Shown in pieces: positions 8,501-13,995 of a DNA stretch of 13,995 nucleotides. The translations under genes and the position numbers were made by a program. The notes below the pieces were generated by a model, which searched no databases, had not been told where the DNA came from, and worked only from the letters and a program-made list of their open reading frames with translations. The DNA is taken from the NCBI GenBank assembly GCA_038243395.1, contig JBBSRC010000098.1, positions 1-13,995 of the forward strand. The letters run 5' to 3'. The stretch comes from Gelidibacter sp038243395 (GTDB lineage Bacteria; Bacteroidota; Bacteroidia; Flavobacteriales; Flavobacteriaceae). Position 1 is the stretch's first letter; every line of letters begins with the position of its first letter.

Positions 8501-9456
8501 GGCAGCATAGCTCCAATTTTTCAATCTATGCGCCTTATTTGGACACCTTCAACATTCAGGAATTTTTAGGTGATTCAAATGCTGAAGCTATGGAGGAGCA
8601 GAATTTTGATTTTAAAAAATGGAAAGACGCCATGTTGAAAATCAACGCTTCATTTTATCCTAACATCGCTATTCAAATTGACACTTTAAAGCATGAACGT
8701 TTTAATATAACTGGTTTTGAATCCAAGCTTTTGTTTGACAACAATGATAATTTCAAAATAGACTCTACACAATTTGATTTCCATAAAGGTTCAATAAATA
8801 TGGATTTTTCTGTTGGACTTAAGAAGAATGACAATACCCCAGTGTCTATAAACATGAAAGTAAACAACCTAGAACTTCATGAGCTTCTGACCAGTTTCGA
8901 TTATTTTAATAATGACGATTTAAGAAAAGCTGACAGCATACAAGGAAATTTGAATTACAACCTCATTGCAAATGGCACATTAGATAATGATGAAAAGCTA
9001 AATATGAATTCCTTAAATGGCACTTTACATTTAGATCTGGATAACTTAGCACTCTTTAATTACAAACCCATCATGGAGGATATCCCATTGATGAAAGCCG
9101 AACGCTTTAAGAATCTAAGATTCAGACCCATCGTTCAGACTTTTGAAATTAGAAATGGCGAAATCATCATCCCCCGCACAGAAATTCAGTCCTCAGCTAT
9201 TCATTTGTTTGCCGAAGGCCGTTTAAAACTGAATGAATACATGAATATTTGGTTATCAGTACCTTGGAATAATCTAAAAATAAATGATGGCCTTTCGCTA
9301 CCTGAAAAAACAACGTATAAGGATGCTGGTTCAAAATTCTTTGTCCAGTTTCTTCAAGATAAAAACCATGAAAAACCAAGAAAACAAAAACTGAAAGTCA
9401 AAATCAAATTAGGAAATCGGAAATTGAGAAAGATGAGGGAAAGTGAGCCGGAATAA
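5503..9456 (+). CDS. Giant AsmA-like envelope protein
   Basis: This 1317-residue protein has a basic N-terminus (KSRKWLKRI) and one membrane segment at about 18-40, followed by a very long periplasmic region. That region starts with the AsmA signature around residues 69-84 (SFLGGFPNVGFTLKDI). The rest is a long run of beta-strand-rich repeats with many short alternating polar/hydrophobic stretches. The last 250 residues match the AsmA C-terminal region (NLNGTLHLDL, then EIRNGEIIIPRTEIQSSAIHL), with a very basic tail. AsmA/TamB relatives form long lipid-carrying grooves between the two membranes and affect outer-membrane composition; the same role is inferred here. The predicted start is TTG at 5503. 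No in-frame ATG lies between the upstream stop (5455-5457) and the membrane segment, and the TTG places the basic and hydrophobic N-terminus correctly. The gene stands alone, divergent from the NlpC/P60 gene and convergent with the serine hydrolase. Confidence 0.85.
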   Translation: MKNPIAKVKTIKSRKWLKRILVALAIIIFLPITLFTIGWLNRDRIIDTLQEIYSENSTGTLTIGKVNTSFLGGFPNVGFTLKDIKHTNIDTITDQFSSLKIEETKLIIGAGKLLRGDLAFKKIAIKNAVFYSEVISERSVAYHKQLNLNQPKRKGFQFPEWLNRAGATIILINVKYITKDTVLNKHFNLDIHNLKSNFKGNDHQINGTTTLNITVNNLGFNTQKGSFFNGAQVTGNSKYKIDVENNQINLPVFPLNIDHQTFQLNANFNLSDSNAYEFNLENQKTDFKAVKGLLTNNLTDKLKDFDILKPFKSNIKIAGNFAYRNNPDIVATFSTINNDVVISNKFHFKNTSFSGNFTTDIYETDSLRAIKKSTKDFKLYFESLNATLEDITVDFLDSYYQSTPEALNFINANLRLAGNNATLASIIDTDNFDFKGGKFQLNTHIEGDIPNPYQFLNKATGEFSLNNTNVVLKKNGLQLPIQSIAVALEKENAVLKELVVKLSNGEDLLFTGSLKNISGLLSKTPILPTTSQISINSKNLNINDVLIMAKEFVPESSNKLKARKDLHETLDAIYSQFHPEFNLNINSLQYNEVVIKDVKSNIELIDSESILLRNFSFKYDDAFTNLKGKVRVHGPTSDLKDAIYLNAEATSSGSIKVFKELFNIELFRIDSGKFKFYGQVKGNVKAFNELLSNASGDLILTNTHLFYEPAEMDIAIDSLSLFVDDSNIFLKQFILEVDDHDPINFYGHIKQFPNFLLDEIKDSGSVFLRITAPFIDGNELLATVSNFKHEEKPESQKNKKALHTIFKDINRFNPEIELDVDSLKYKDLITENIKAQIYFENDSILKLNYLDLHYKETVANIYGEINAHTSQEELLKDNPFDLDFYFKVKGKSEDLNDYLKTSNFIFQSGNFEFIGNYRAKSKELKLLNPEGFGDLKIGGTLVNFKAANLKIPVDSLHIEINNDLATLKTLDIQLPGKSKVYFSGSIDHFSEFINDTTDLRQHSSNFSIYAPYLDTFNIQEFLGDSNAEAMEEQNFDFKKWKDAMLKINASFYPNIAIQIDTLKHERFNITGFESKLLFDNNDNFKIDSTQFDFHKGSINMDFSVGLKKNDNTPVSINMKVNNLELHELLTSFDYFNNDDLRKADSIQGNLNYNLIANGTLDNDEKLNMNSLNGTLHLDLDNLALFNYKPIMEDIPLMKAERFKNLRFRPIVQTFEIRNGEIIIPRTEIQSSAIHLFAEGRLKLNEYMNIWLSVPWNNLKINDGLSLPEKTTYKDAGSKFFVQFLQDKNHEKPRKQKLKVKIKLGNRKLRKMRESEPE

Positions 9457-9571
9457 ATCTTTAAAAAATTAAGATTTACGATATTATTAATAGGACGAAA
9501 CCTTCCAGAATTCGTCCTGCGTTGAATCTTAGGCGGACAAGTAAGAACCTGAAAGGTTGTGACAGCATTTA
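9457..9571. other. Convergent intergenic region with small inverted repeats
   Basis: This lies between the ends of the AsmA-like and serine hydrolase genes. AAATCTT (9455-9461) and AAGATTT (9471-9477) form a weak 7-bp stem overlapping the AsmA stop. AGGACGAA (9492-9499) and TTCGTCCT (9511-9518) form a perfect 8-bp stem with an 11-base loop. AACCT (9546-9550) and AGGTT (9554-9558) form a 5-bp stem. None is followed by a T run on either strand, so I do not call any of them an intrinsic terminator, although the 8-bp stem could stop transcripts from both sides. Confidence 0.5.
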
Positions 9572-11140
9572 TTATTCTATTCTCTTAAAATTCAGATCCT
9601 GATAATCATAACTAAAGTCTGTTAATGGAGAAATTGGACTCATCGTAAAACCATTTGCTTTTCCTTCAATATCCAAACTAAATATCACAAAAGCATCTGC
9701 TTTAAGCGATGGATCATTCCAACGAACGGCATAGGTTGTGCCTTTATAAAAAGACATGGTTCCCGTTAAATCAGAAAGCTTGACCGCCCTAAAGTGAAGA
9801 CTCTCGTTTTGGCTGCTAATTATAACCTCTCCAAACCAAGGATCTTGGTAAGTGCCAATATAATCTCCCGAATTGGGCTTTGCCGTCTTGCTTTTAAGTT
9901 GAATAGCGATGTCTTTTTCCACGGATGAAACTATACTATCTGCCTCACGTTCGCCCGCTAAACGGCGTTCATTATATTCCTTTATTCTATCTTTTCCTTT
10001 TATCCCGAAGTAACTGTCTTTTAAAGAATTAGTAATGGCGTTAAATGCAGCGCCACTTTCCTGATTAGTAAGTACGATCATTCCCAATTCTAGTTCAGGG
10101 ATAATGACCACTTGACTTACAATTCCTAATAACCCTCCCGTATGCGTCGCTTGAAAATAACCGTTGACATCACTTAAAAAGAAACCCAAACCGTAAGCTA
10201 AAAAATGGGTATTGTAAGGTCCTTTTCCGGTTCTTACAAGCGTTTGTGGTGTCATCATTTCGCGATAAGTTTCCTTGCTAAAAAGACTATCTTTAAGTTC
10301 AGTACCGTATTTTCCTTCGTCTAGTAGCGTTTGTACCCACTTGCCCATATCACTGATCGAAGCATAAATTCCTGCCGCTGGTGTGGCGATTTGAGTAAAA
10401 GTATACCCTGTAGTTTCTAATTTCCCTTTTACTGGCGCATGTCCATCTATCCGATTGGCATCAGCATCAATTTCAGTCATAGAAAGTAAGGAACGGTCCA
10501 TTCCTAAAGGTTTAAAGAAGTTCTCTATAATATAGTCATCATATGTTTTGTTAGAAACACGTGCAACAATTTCGCCAGCGATAATGTACAGTAAATTGTC
10601 GTAATCAAATTTTGAACGGAAAGAGGATACAGGTTTTAGATACCGCATATTATGAATCATTTCCGGCATTGTTGTGGTATTAGTAGCAGGAAAAACCATT
10701 AAATCGCCTGCTCCAAGGCCTAAACCACTTCTGTGTGTAATGAGATCGCGTACTGTAAATTCACTGGTTACATAAGCATCGTATAATTTAAATTCAGGAA
10801 TTACATCATTCACTTTGGTATCCCAAGTGAGTTTTCCTTGATCAACAAGTTGTCCCAATGCGGCTGCGGTAAAAGCTTTGGTATTTGAAGCCACACCAAA
10901 AAGTGTATTTTCGTCAACTTCTGCTTTAGTTTTTATAGAGCGCACCCCGTAAGTGTTTTTATGATAGATCTTACCATCCTTTAAAACCGCTACTGCCATG
11001 CCAGGCACGTTAAAGGTTTTCATGGTTTTTTCAACCAGACTATCGATTTGAGTATTAGTTAAAACTTGTGCTTTTACAGAATAATTAAAATAGATAAACA
11101 GAAAAGCGGTGGTATACGTTTTGAAAGAAACAGTTTTCAT
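9572..11140 (-). CDS. Secreted serine hydrolase of the class C beta-lactamase fold
   Basis: This is a penicillin-binding-protein/AmpC-fold hydrolase (Pfam Beta-lactamase family). The start is placed at the ATG ending at 11140 (522 residues), giving MKTVSFKTYTTAFLFIYF and a cleavage site at VKA before Gln25, typical of flavobacterial export signals. A longer frame to 11164 adds only 8 residues. Catalytic motifs are SNTK (Ser85, Lys88), YDN (Tyr180, Asn182) and HTG (333-335), the variant of KTG seen in esterase and peptidase members. The catalytic domain spans about 30-380. The last 95 or so residues (about 425-520: GDYIGTYQDPWFGEVIIS and on) form a beta-rich domain like DUF3471, often attached to such enzymes. 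The substrate cannot be read from sequence: esterase, D-amino-acid peptidase or a minor beta-lactamase are all possible, and antibiotic resistance should not be assumed. The gene is monocistronic, with no clear promoter found. Confidence 0.88.
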   Translation of the reverse strand: MKTVSFKTYTTAFLFIYFNYSVKAQVLTNTQIDSLVEKTMKTFNVPGMAVAVLKDGKIYHKNTYGVRSIKTKAEVDENTLFGVASNTKAFTAAALGQLVDQGKLTWDTKVNDVIPEFKLYDAYVTSEFTVRDLITHRSGLGLGAGDLMVFPATNTTTMPEMIHNMRYLKPVSSFRSKFDYDNLLYIIAGEIVARVSNKTYDDYIIENFFKPLGMDRSLLSMTEIDADANRIDGHAPVKGKLETTGYTFTQIATPAAGIYASISDMGKWVQTLLDEGKYGTELKDSLFSKETYREMMTPQTLVRTGKGPYNTHFLAYGLGFFLSDVNGYFQATHTGGLLGIVSQVVIIPELELGMIVLTNQESGAAFNAITNSLKDSYFGIKGKDRIKEYNERRLAGEREADSIVSSVEKDIAIQLKSKTAKPNSGDYIGTYQDPWFGEVIISSQNESLHFRAVKLSDLTGTMSFYKGTTYAVRWNDPSLKADAFVIFSLDIEGKANGFTMSPISPLTDFSYDYQDLNFKRIE

Positions 11141-11221
11141 ATGAGAGATTTGAATTATAAACATTTCAGTTTTATTAAAAAGTTCAAGTTATAAATTTTT
11201 GAGATGTGAATTATGAAGAAA

Positions 11222-11365
11222 TTAAAAAATAGAGCGGCAATAGTTCCACAAAAATCCTATTGCAAGGAAAGGCAATAATGTTGCGATACTAACTAAACCA
11301 TTAGCACTTTGGATTAATATAGTAGACCATCCTGATATTTTCTCTAAAATTAAATTATTCGTAAA
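11222..11365 (-). pseudogene. Possible gene remnant: hydrophobic coding-like stretch
   Basis: This is a 47-codon minus-strand stretch open between two stops, with no ATG. It reads like a membrane segment, with SANGLVSIATLLPFLAIGF followed by LWNYCRSIF and a TAA. Codon choice resembles neighbouring genes, but AT-rich noise can produce hydrophobic runs of this length, so this is a weak call. It lies 81 bases upstream of the serine hydrolase start on the same strand. Confidence 0.2.
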
Positions 11366-11480
11366 CTATTATAACTTTTAGAATCGTTCTAAATGAGGCC
11401 TGCTTGCATTCAAATAACCTTATCTTTTTAGTTAAGGAGTTCAATGAACATCATGCATACGCTTTATTAAATACTGATTT

Positions 11481-11570
11481 CTAATGTGTTAAACATTTCT
11501 TAAAATCGCCATCGGTCCAATGTGGCAAGAAGCGCTCAAAATCATAGGACGGATATTTGATTTTTAAGTC
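11481..11570 (-). pseudogene. Possible gene remnant: C-terminal fragment
   Basis: This is a 29-codon minus-strand stretch ending in TAG and preceded directly by an in-frame TAA, with no start. The composition is protein-like and unlike AT-rich noise, containing KYPSYD, FERFLPHWTDGDFKK and CLTH, with Trp, Cys, His and Pro. It looks like the last residues of a soluble protein whose upstream part is missing. I do not recognise the family. It could be a decayed relic left by a deletion between the hydrolase and nrfH genes. Confidence 0.35.
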
Positions 11571-11650
11571 TTATCTTTTACCAAAACATGATATATCTCA
11601 TCTTTCTAATTAAACCTATTGTATAATTTTACATTACAATTTATGATGAT

Positions 11651-12250
11651 ATGAAGTCTAATTTCAAAATTCTTCCAGAAAAAGGATCCTCGTGGCGCAC
11701 CTTTGCAGTTGTTGCAATTGCTTGCATCTTGGGCATGGGCTTTTTCCTAGTGCGAGAGGCAGAGGTTGTTTCCTATTTATCAGATAACCCTCAGGCTTGT
11801 GTTAACTGTCACGTTATGACTCCAGTTTATAATAGCTGGATGCATAGTTCACATAGAGAATGGGTTTCCTGTAACGGGTGTCACGTGCCACAAGACAATA
11901 TTTTCAACTCCTATTATTTCAAAGCGAAGGATGGACTATACCACTCTGCAGTTTTTACTGCGCGCATGGAACCAGATGTCATTACCATGCGTGAAGCCTC
12001 AGAAGAAGTTGTCCAAAATAATTGTATCAGGTGCCATATTCAGCAAGTCACAGAGGTTAAGTATGATGGTTGGATTGAAAACCACAAAGAAAACCGCACC
12101 GATAGAGCTTGTTGGTCTTGTCATCAAGAAGTACCACATGGCCGCATACACGGCTTATCAACAGTAAAATATAACATCGCTCCATTACCTACTGATCAAG
12201 CTGAAATGGTCATACCGGAATGGTTAGCAAAAGAAATGGAAGCACAATAA
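11651..12250 (+). CDS. nrfH: NrfH, tetraheme quinol dehydrogenase of nitrite reductase
   Basis: NrfH is the membrane-bound NapC/NirT-family cytochrome that oxidises menaquinol and hands electrons to NrfA in nitrite ammonification. The protein is 199 residues with one N-terminal membrane helix at about 17-34 and the rest outside the cytoplasmic membrane. Four heme c motifs are present: CVNCH (50-54), CNGCH (74-78), CIRCH (125-129) and CWSCH (154-158). The first is followed by Val-Met, and Met56 fits the unusual methionine ligand of heme 1 seen in the Desulfovibrio vulgaris NrfH structure. The ATG at 11651 is preferred: two ATGs just upstream (11643, 11646) are out of frame, and the basic N-terminus before the helix fits. 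The nrfA start lies 12 bases after the stop, so the two are co-transcribed. Confidence 0.96.
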   Translation: MKSNFKILPEKGSSWRTFAVVAIACILGMGFFLVREAEVVSYLSDNPQACVNCHVMTPVYNSWMHSSHREWVSCNGCHVPQDNIFNSYYFKAKDGLYHSAVFTARMEPDVITMREASEEVVQNNCIRCHIQQVTEVKYDGWIENHKENRTDRACWSCHQEVPHGRIHGLSTVKYNIAPLPTDQAEMVIPEWLAKEMEAQ

Positions 12251-12262
12251 ACTGCAACAATT

Positions 12263-13762
12263 ATGAAAAATAAAGTTCTCTTCGTCGTTACAATTGTAGT
12301 CGTCTTTTTATTAGGACTACTTGCATCAAGTATTATTAATCGGAAAAGTGAGGCCAAATACAAATATGTGCCTAATGTAGAAATTGGTAAAAATGAGCCA
12401 AGAAATGCGGAGTGGGGCAAAAACTATCCGAGAGAGTATCAATCCTACATGCAAACAGCAGATACGTCTTTTAGTTCTTACCAAGGTGGATCGGCAACTG
12501 TTGACATGCTAGAAGAAGATCCTAGAATGGTTGTGCTTTGGGCAGGATATGCTTTCTCTAAAGATTACAATCAAGGTCGTGGTCACTTTTATGCCATCGA
12601 TGACCTCCAGAATTCATTGCGTACTGCTGCTCCCGAAAATAAAGAAGACGGCCCAATGCCAGCGACTTGTTGGGCATGTAAAGGACCGGACGTTCCAAGA
12701 TTGATGGATGAGCATGGTGTTGGCGAATTCTACGCTGGTACTTGGGCAGAAAACGTTTCGGAAGTGGTCAACCCAATTGGTTGTGCGGACTGCCATGACC
12801 CAGGCAATATGAAATTGCGTATTACAAGACCTGCGTTGGTTGAAGCATTTCAAGCGATGGGCAAGGATATAAACAATTCAACTCACCAAGAGATGCGTTC
12901 ATTAGTATGTGCTCAGTGTCACGTTGAGTATTATTTCAACAAAGAGAAACCAGGTCACGAAGGCACTAATTATCTTACTTTCCCATGGGAAAATGGATTT
13001 GCAGTTGAAGATATGGAAAAATATTACGATGATATTGGATTTTCGGATTGGACGCACGCAATTAGTAAAGCGCCGATGTTAAAAGCACAACATCCAGATT
13101 ATGAGATTTTCCTTACAGGAGTTCATGCAGATCGTGGTGTCTCTTGTGCCGATTGCCATATGCCATATAAGAGTGAAGGCGGACAGAAATTTACCGATCA
13201 CCATTTACAATCACCTTTAAATAATGTTGCCAACTCATGCCAAGTATGTCATAGAGAAGAAAGTGCTAAACTTATCGCCAATGTGTATGACAGACAGCGA
13301 AAAGCTAATGAAAACAGAATCAAATTGGAAGATGTTTTGGTAAAAGCGCACGTGGAAGCTGGTAAAGCTTGGGACCTTGGTGCTACTGAAGCACAAATGA
13401 AAGATATCCTTATGAGCATTCGTCACGCGCAATGGCGTTGGGACTACACTGCTGCTTCTCATGGAGCCTCTTTTCACTCACCAGTAGAAATTGGAAGGGT
13501 ATTAGGCAGCGGACTTGCTGAAGCTCAAGAAGCACGTGTTATGTTAGTACGTTTATTAGCTGATTTAGGACATAATGAGCCGGTAGCAATGCCTGATATT
13601 TCAACGAAAGCAAAAGCTCAAAAATATATCGGACTTGATATGGAAAAACTTAGAGCAGAAAAAGAAAAATTTAAAACCAACACCTTGCCAAAATGGTTGG
13701 AAGAGGCTAAAGAACGCGAAGCCAAAATGGGTTCGAAAAAAGTAGTGAGCGCCGCTAAATAA
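12263..13762 (+). CDS. nrfA: NrfA, pentaheme cytochrome c nitrite reductase
   Basis: NrfA reduces nitrite to ammonium with six electrons, on the periplasmic side, in a complex with NrfH. The 499-residue protein has a hydrophobic N-terminal segment (about 5-25) that may be a signal peptide or an uncleaved anchor; no clean cleavage site is visible. The active-site heme motif is CWACK (136-140), with Lys140 as the expected axial ligand. Four ordinary motifs follow: CADCH (174-178), CAQCH (216-220), CADCH (295-299) and CQVCH (326-330). Predicted catalytic residues are Arg106 (GRGHFYA), Tyr223 (HVEYYF) and His277 (KAQHPDY). Glu222, Lys274 and Gln276 match the conserved calcium site. The C-terminal third is helical, as in known NrfA structures, where it forms the dimer interface, and ends in a Lys-rich tail. 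It is second in the operon, and a CcsBA-type gene follows after 60 bases. Confidence 0.97.
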   Translation: MKNKVLFVVTIVVVFLLGLLASSIINRKSEAKYKYVPNVEIGKNEPRNAEWGKNYPREYQSYMQTADTSFSSYQGGSATVDMLEEDPRMVVLWAGYAFSKDYNQGRGHFYAIDDLQNSLRTAAPENKEDGPMPATCWACKGPDVPRLMDEHGVGEFYAGTWAENVSEVVNPIGCADCHDPGNMKLRITRPALVEAFQAMGKDINNSTHQEMRSLVCAQCHVEYYFNKEKPGHEGTNYLTFPWENGFAVEDMEKYYDDIGFSDWTHAISKAPMLKAQHPDYEIFLTGVHADRGVSCADCHMPYKSEGGQKFTDHHLQSPLNNVANSCQVCHREESAKLIANVYDRQRKANENRIKLEDVLVKAHVEAGKAWDLGATEAQMKDILMSIRHAQWRWDYTAASHGASFHSPVEIGRVLGSGLAEAQEARVMLVRLLADLGHNEPVAMPDISTKAKAQKYIGLDMEKLRAEKEKFKTNTLPKWLEEAKEREAKMGSKKVVSAAK

Positions 13763-13822
13763 CCAATGCTTACCCCACGGATTAAAATTTTTAACGGCTT
13801 TGTTTAAGCCAGAATACGCCCT

Positions 13823-13995
13823 ATGAAATCTATTTATCGTTTCTTTTCATCTTCAACATTAGCCTTACTTTTACTCTTAACTTTTGCGGTAGCCATGGCT
13901 ACCGCAACTTTTATGGAAAACGATTATGGCACGGACACGGCCTGGATCAAAGTCTATGATGCCTTATGGTTTGAACTGGTTATGGTTGGCCTTGC
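13823..13995 (+). CDS. ccsBA: CcsBA/ResB-type cytochrome c assembly protein, 5' part
   Basis: The window ends inside this gene; 57 full codons are visible. The start MKSIYRFFSSSTLALLLLL leads into a membrane helix (about 11-31), then ATFMENDYGTDTAWIKVYDA and WFELVMVGLA, the beginning of a second helix. This matches the ResB (CcsB) part of the fused System II cytochrome c synthases common in Bacteroidetes, where the segment reads A-T-F-x-E-N-D-x-G-T. Such proteins carry heme across the membrane and attach it to CXXCH apocytochromes. The ATG at 13823 is the only sensible start. The 60-base gap after nrfA holds only a weak 5-bp hairpin (GGCTT 13796-13800, AAGCC 13806-13810) without a T run, so read-through from nrfHA is likely. 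Whether the CcsA half is fused cannot be seen. Confidence 0.85.
   Translation, partial: MKSIYRFFSSSTLALLLLLTFAVAMATATFMENDYGTDTAWIKVYDALWFELVMVGL

Larger units (their letters stand above)
11141..11650. other. Long intergenic region upstream of nrfH
   Basis: These 510 bases separate the divergent serine hydrolase and nrf genes. No intact gene is visible. Two short minus-strand stretches look like coding sequence without a start and are listed separately. Near-matches to the -7 box TAnnTTTG on the plus strand are TATCTTTT (11421-11428 and 11572-11579) and TAATTTTA (11624-11631). The last is the best placed for nrfH, about 20 bases before the ATG, but none is exact and no paired TTG was found. 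TGA-N6-TCA at 11589-11600 has the half-site geometry of a Crp/Fnr-type operator but is too short to call. Confidence 0.5.

Noticed and set aside
9572..11140. Antibiotic-resistance beta-lactamase
   Set aside because: The SxxK/YxN/HTG set and the added DUF3471-like domain fit the broad serine hydrolase family; most such proteins are esterases or peptidases and nothing here shows resistance.
11589..11600. TGA-N6-TCA as a Crp/Fnr-family operator for nrfHA
   Set aside because: Only six fixed bases match, which is expected by chance fairly often in a 510-base AT-rich gap, and flanking bases do not extend the symmetry. The position about 50 bases before nrfH is suggestive but not enough.
11624..11631. 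TAATTTTA as the nrfH promoter -7 box
   Set aside because: It differs from TAnnTTTG at the conserved G and has no TTG at the right spacing; similar near-matches occur elsewhere in the gap.
11931..12167. Plus-strand frame of 78 codons inside nrfH
   Set aside because: It overlaps the heme-binding part of nrfH in another frame; all conserved motifs belong to nrfH.
12614..12853. Minus-strand frames opposite nrfA (also 12196-12420 and 13235-13477)
   Set aside because: They oppose the CXXCH-bearing coding sequence of nrfA and show no independent features.

Overview
The window is chromosomal DNA from a member of the Bacteroidetes, most likely class Flavobacteriia. Four things point there: the AT-rich sequence; a clear Bacteroidetes-type promoter (TTG, 19 bases, TAnnTTTG) at the left edge; a SecA of 1118 residues with the insertions typical of that phylum; and envelope proteins (SH3/NlpC lipoprotein, AsmA-like giant, class C beta-lactamase-fold hydrolase) of the kind common in flavobacteria. 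There is no tRNA, rRNA, CRISPR array, insertion sequence or phage gene, and no obvious defence or transfer module.

Layout, left to right. Bases 1-345 hold a small acidic DUF2795-type protein with its own promoter and intrinsic terminator. secA follows on the same strand (482-3838). Between secA and a converging lipoprotein gene lie three stacked hairpins (3847-3981), including a long, nearly perfect palindrome. The minus-strand gene (4005-5195) encodes a lipoprotein with two SH3-like domains and an NlpC/P60 peptidoglycan endopeptidase domain. It is divergent from a 1317-residue AsmA-like protein (5503-9456) that appears to start with TTG. That gene converges on a minus-strand secreted serine hydrolase (9572-11140). 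A 510-base gap (11141-11650) holds two short coding-like minus-strand stretches that may be gene remnants. The right end is a plus-strand respiratory cluster: nrfH (11651-12250), nrfA (12263-13762) and the first 57 codons of a CcsBA-type System II cytochrome c assembly gene (13823 to the window end).

How the genes work together. SecA, the AsmA-like protein, the NlpC/P60 lipoprotein and the serine hydrolase all act at or across the envelope, but they sit in separate transcription units and nothing ties them to one pathway. The nrfH-nrfA-ccsBA group is a true functional unit. NrfH, a tetraheme quinol oxidase, passes electrons to NrfA, a pentaheme nitrite reductase with a CWACK active-site heme motif. 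The third gene encodes the kind of heme lyase that attaches heme c, and its position matches NrfI in the Wolinella nrfHAIJ operon, the enzyme dedicated to the CX2CK heme.

I see no clearly new biological system. The most useful leads are the possible gene remnants at 11222-11570, the palindrome after secA, the NrfI-like placement of the partial ccsBA gene, and the TTG start of the giant AsmA-like protein.
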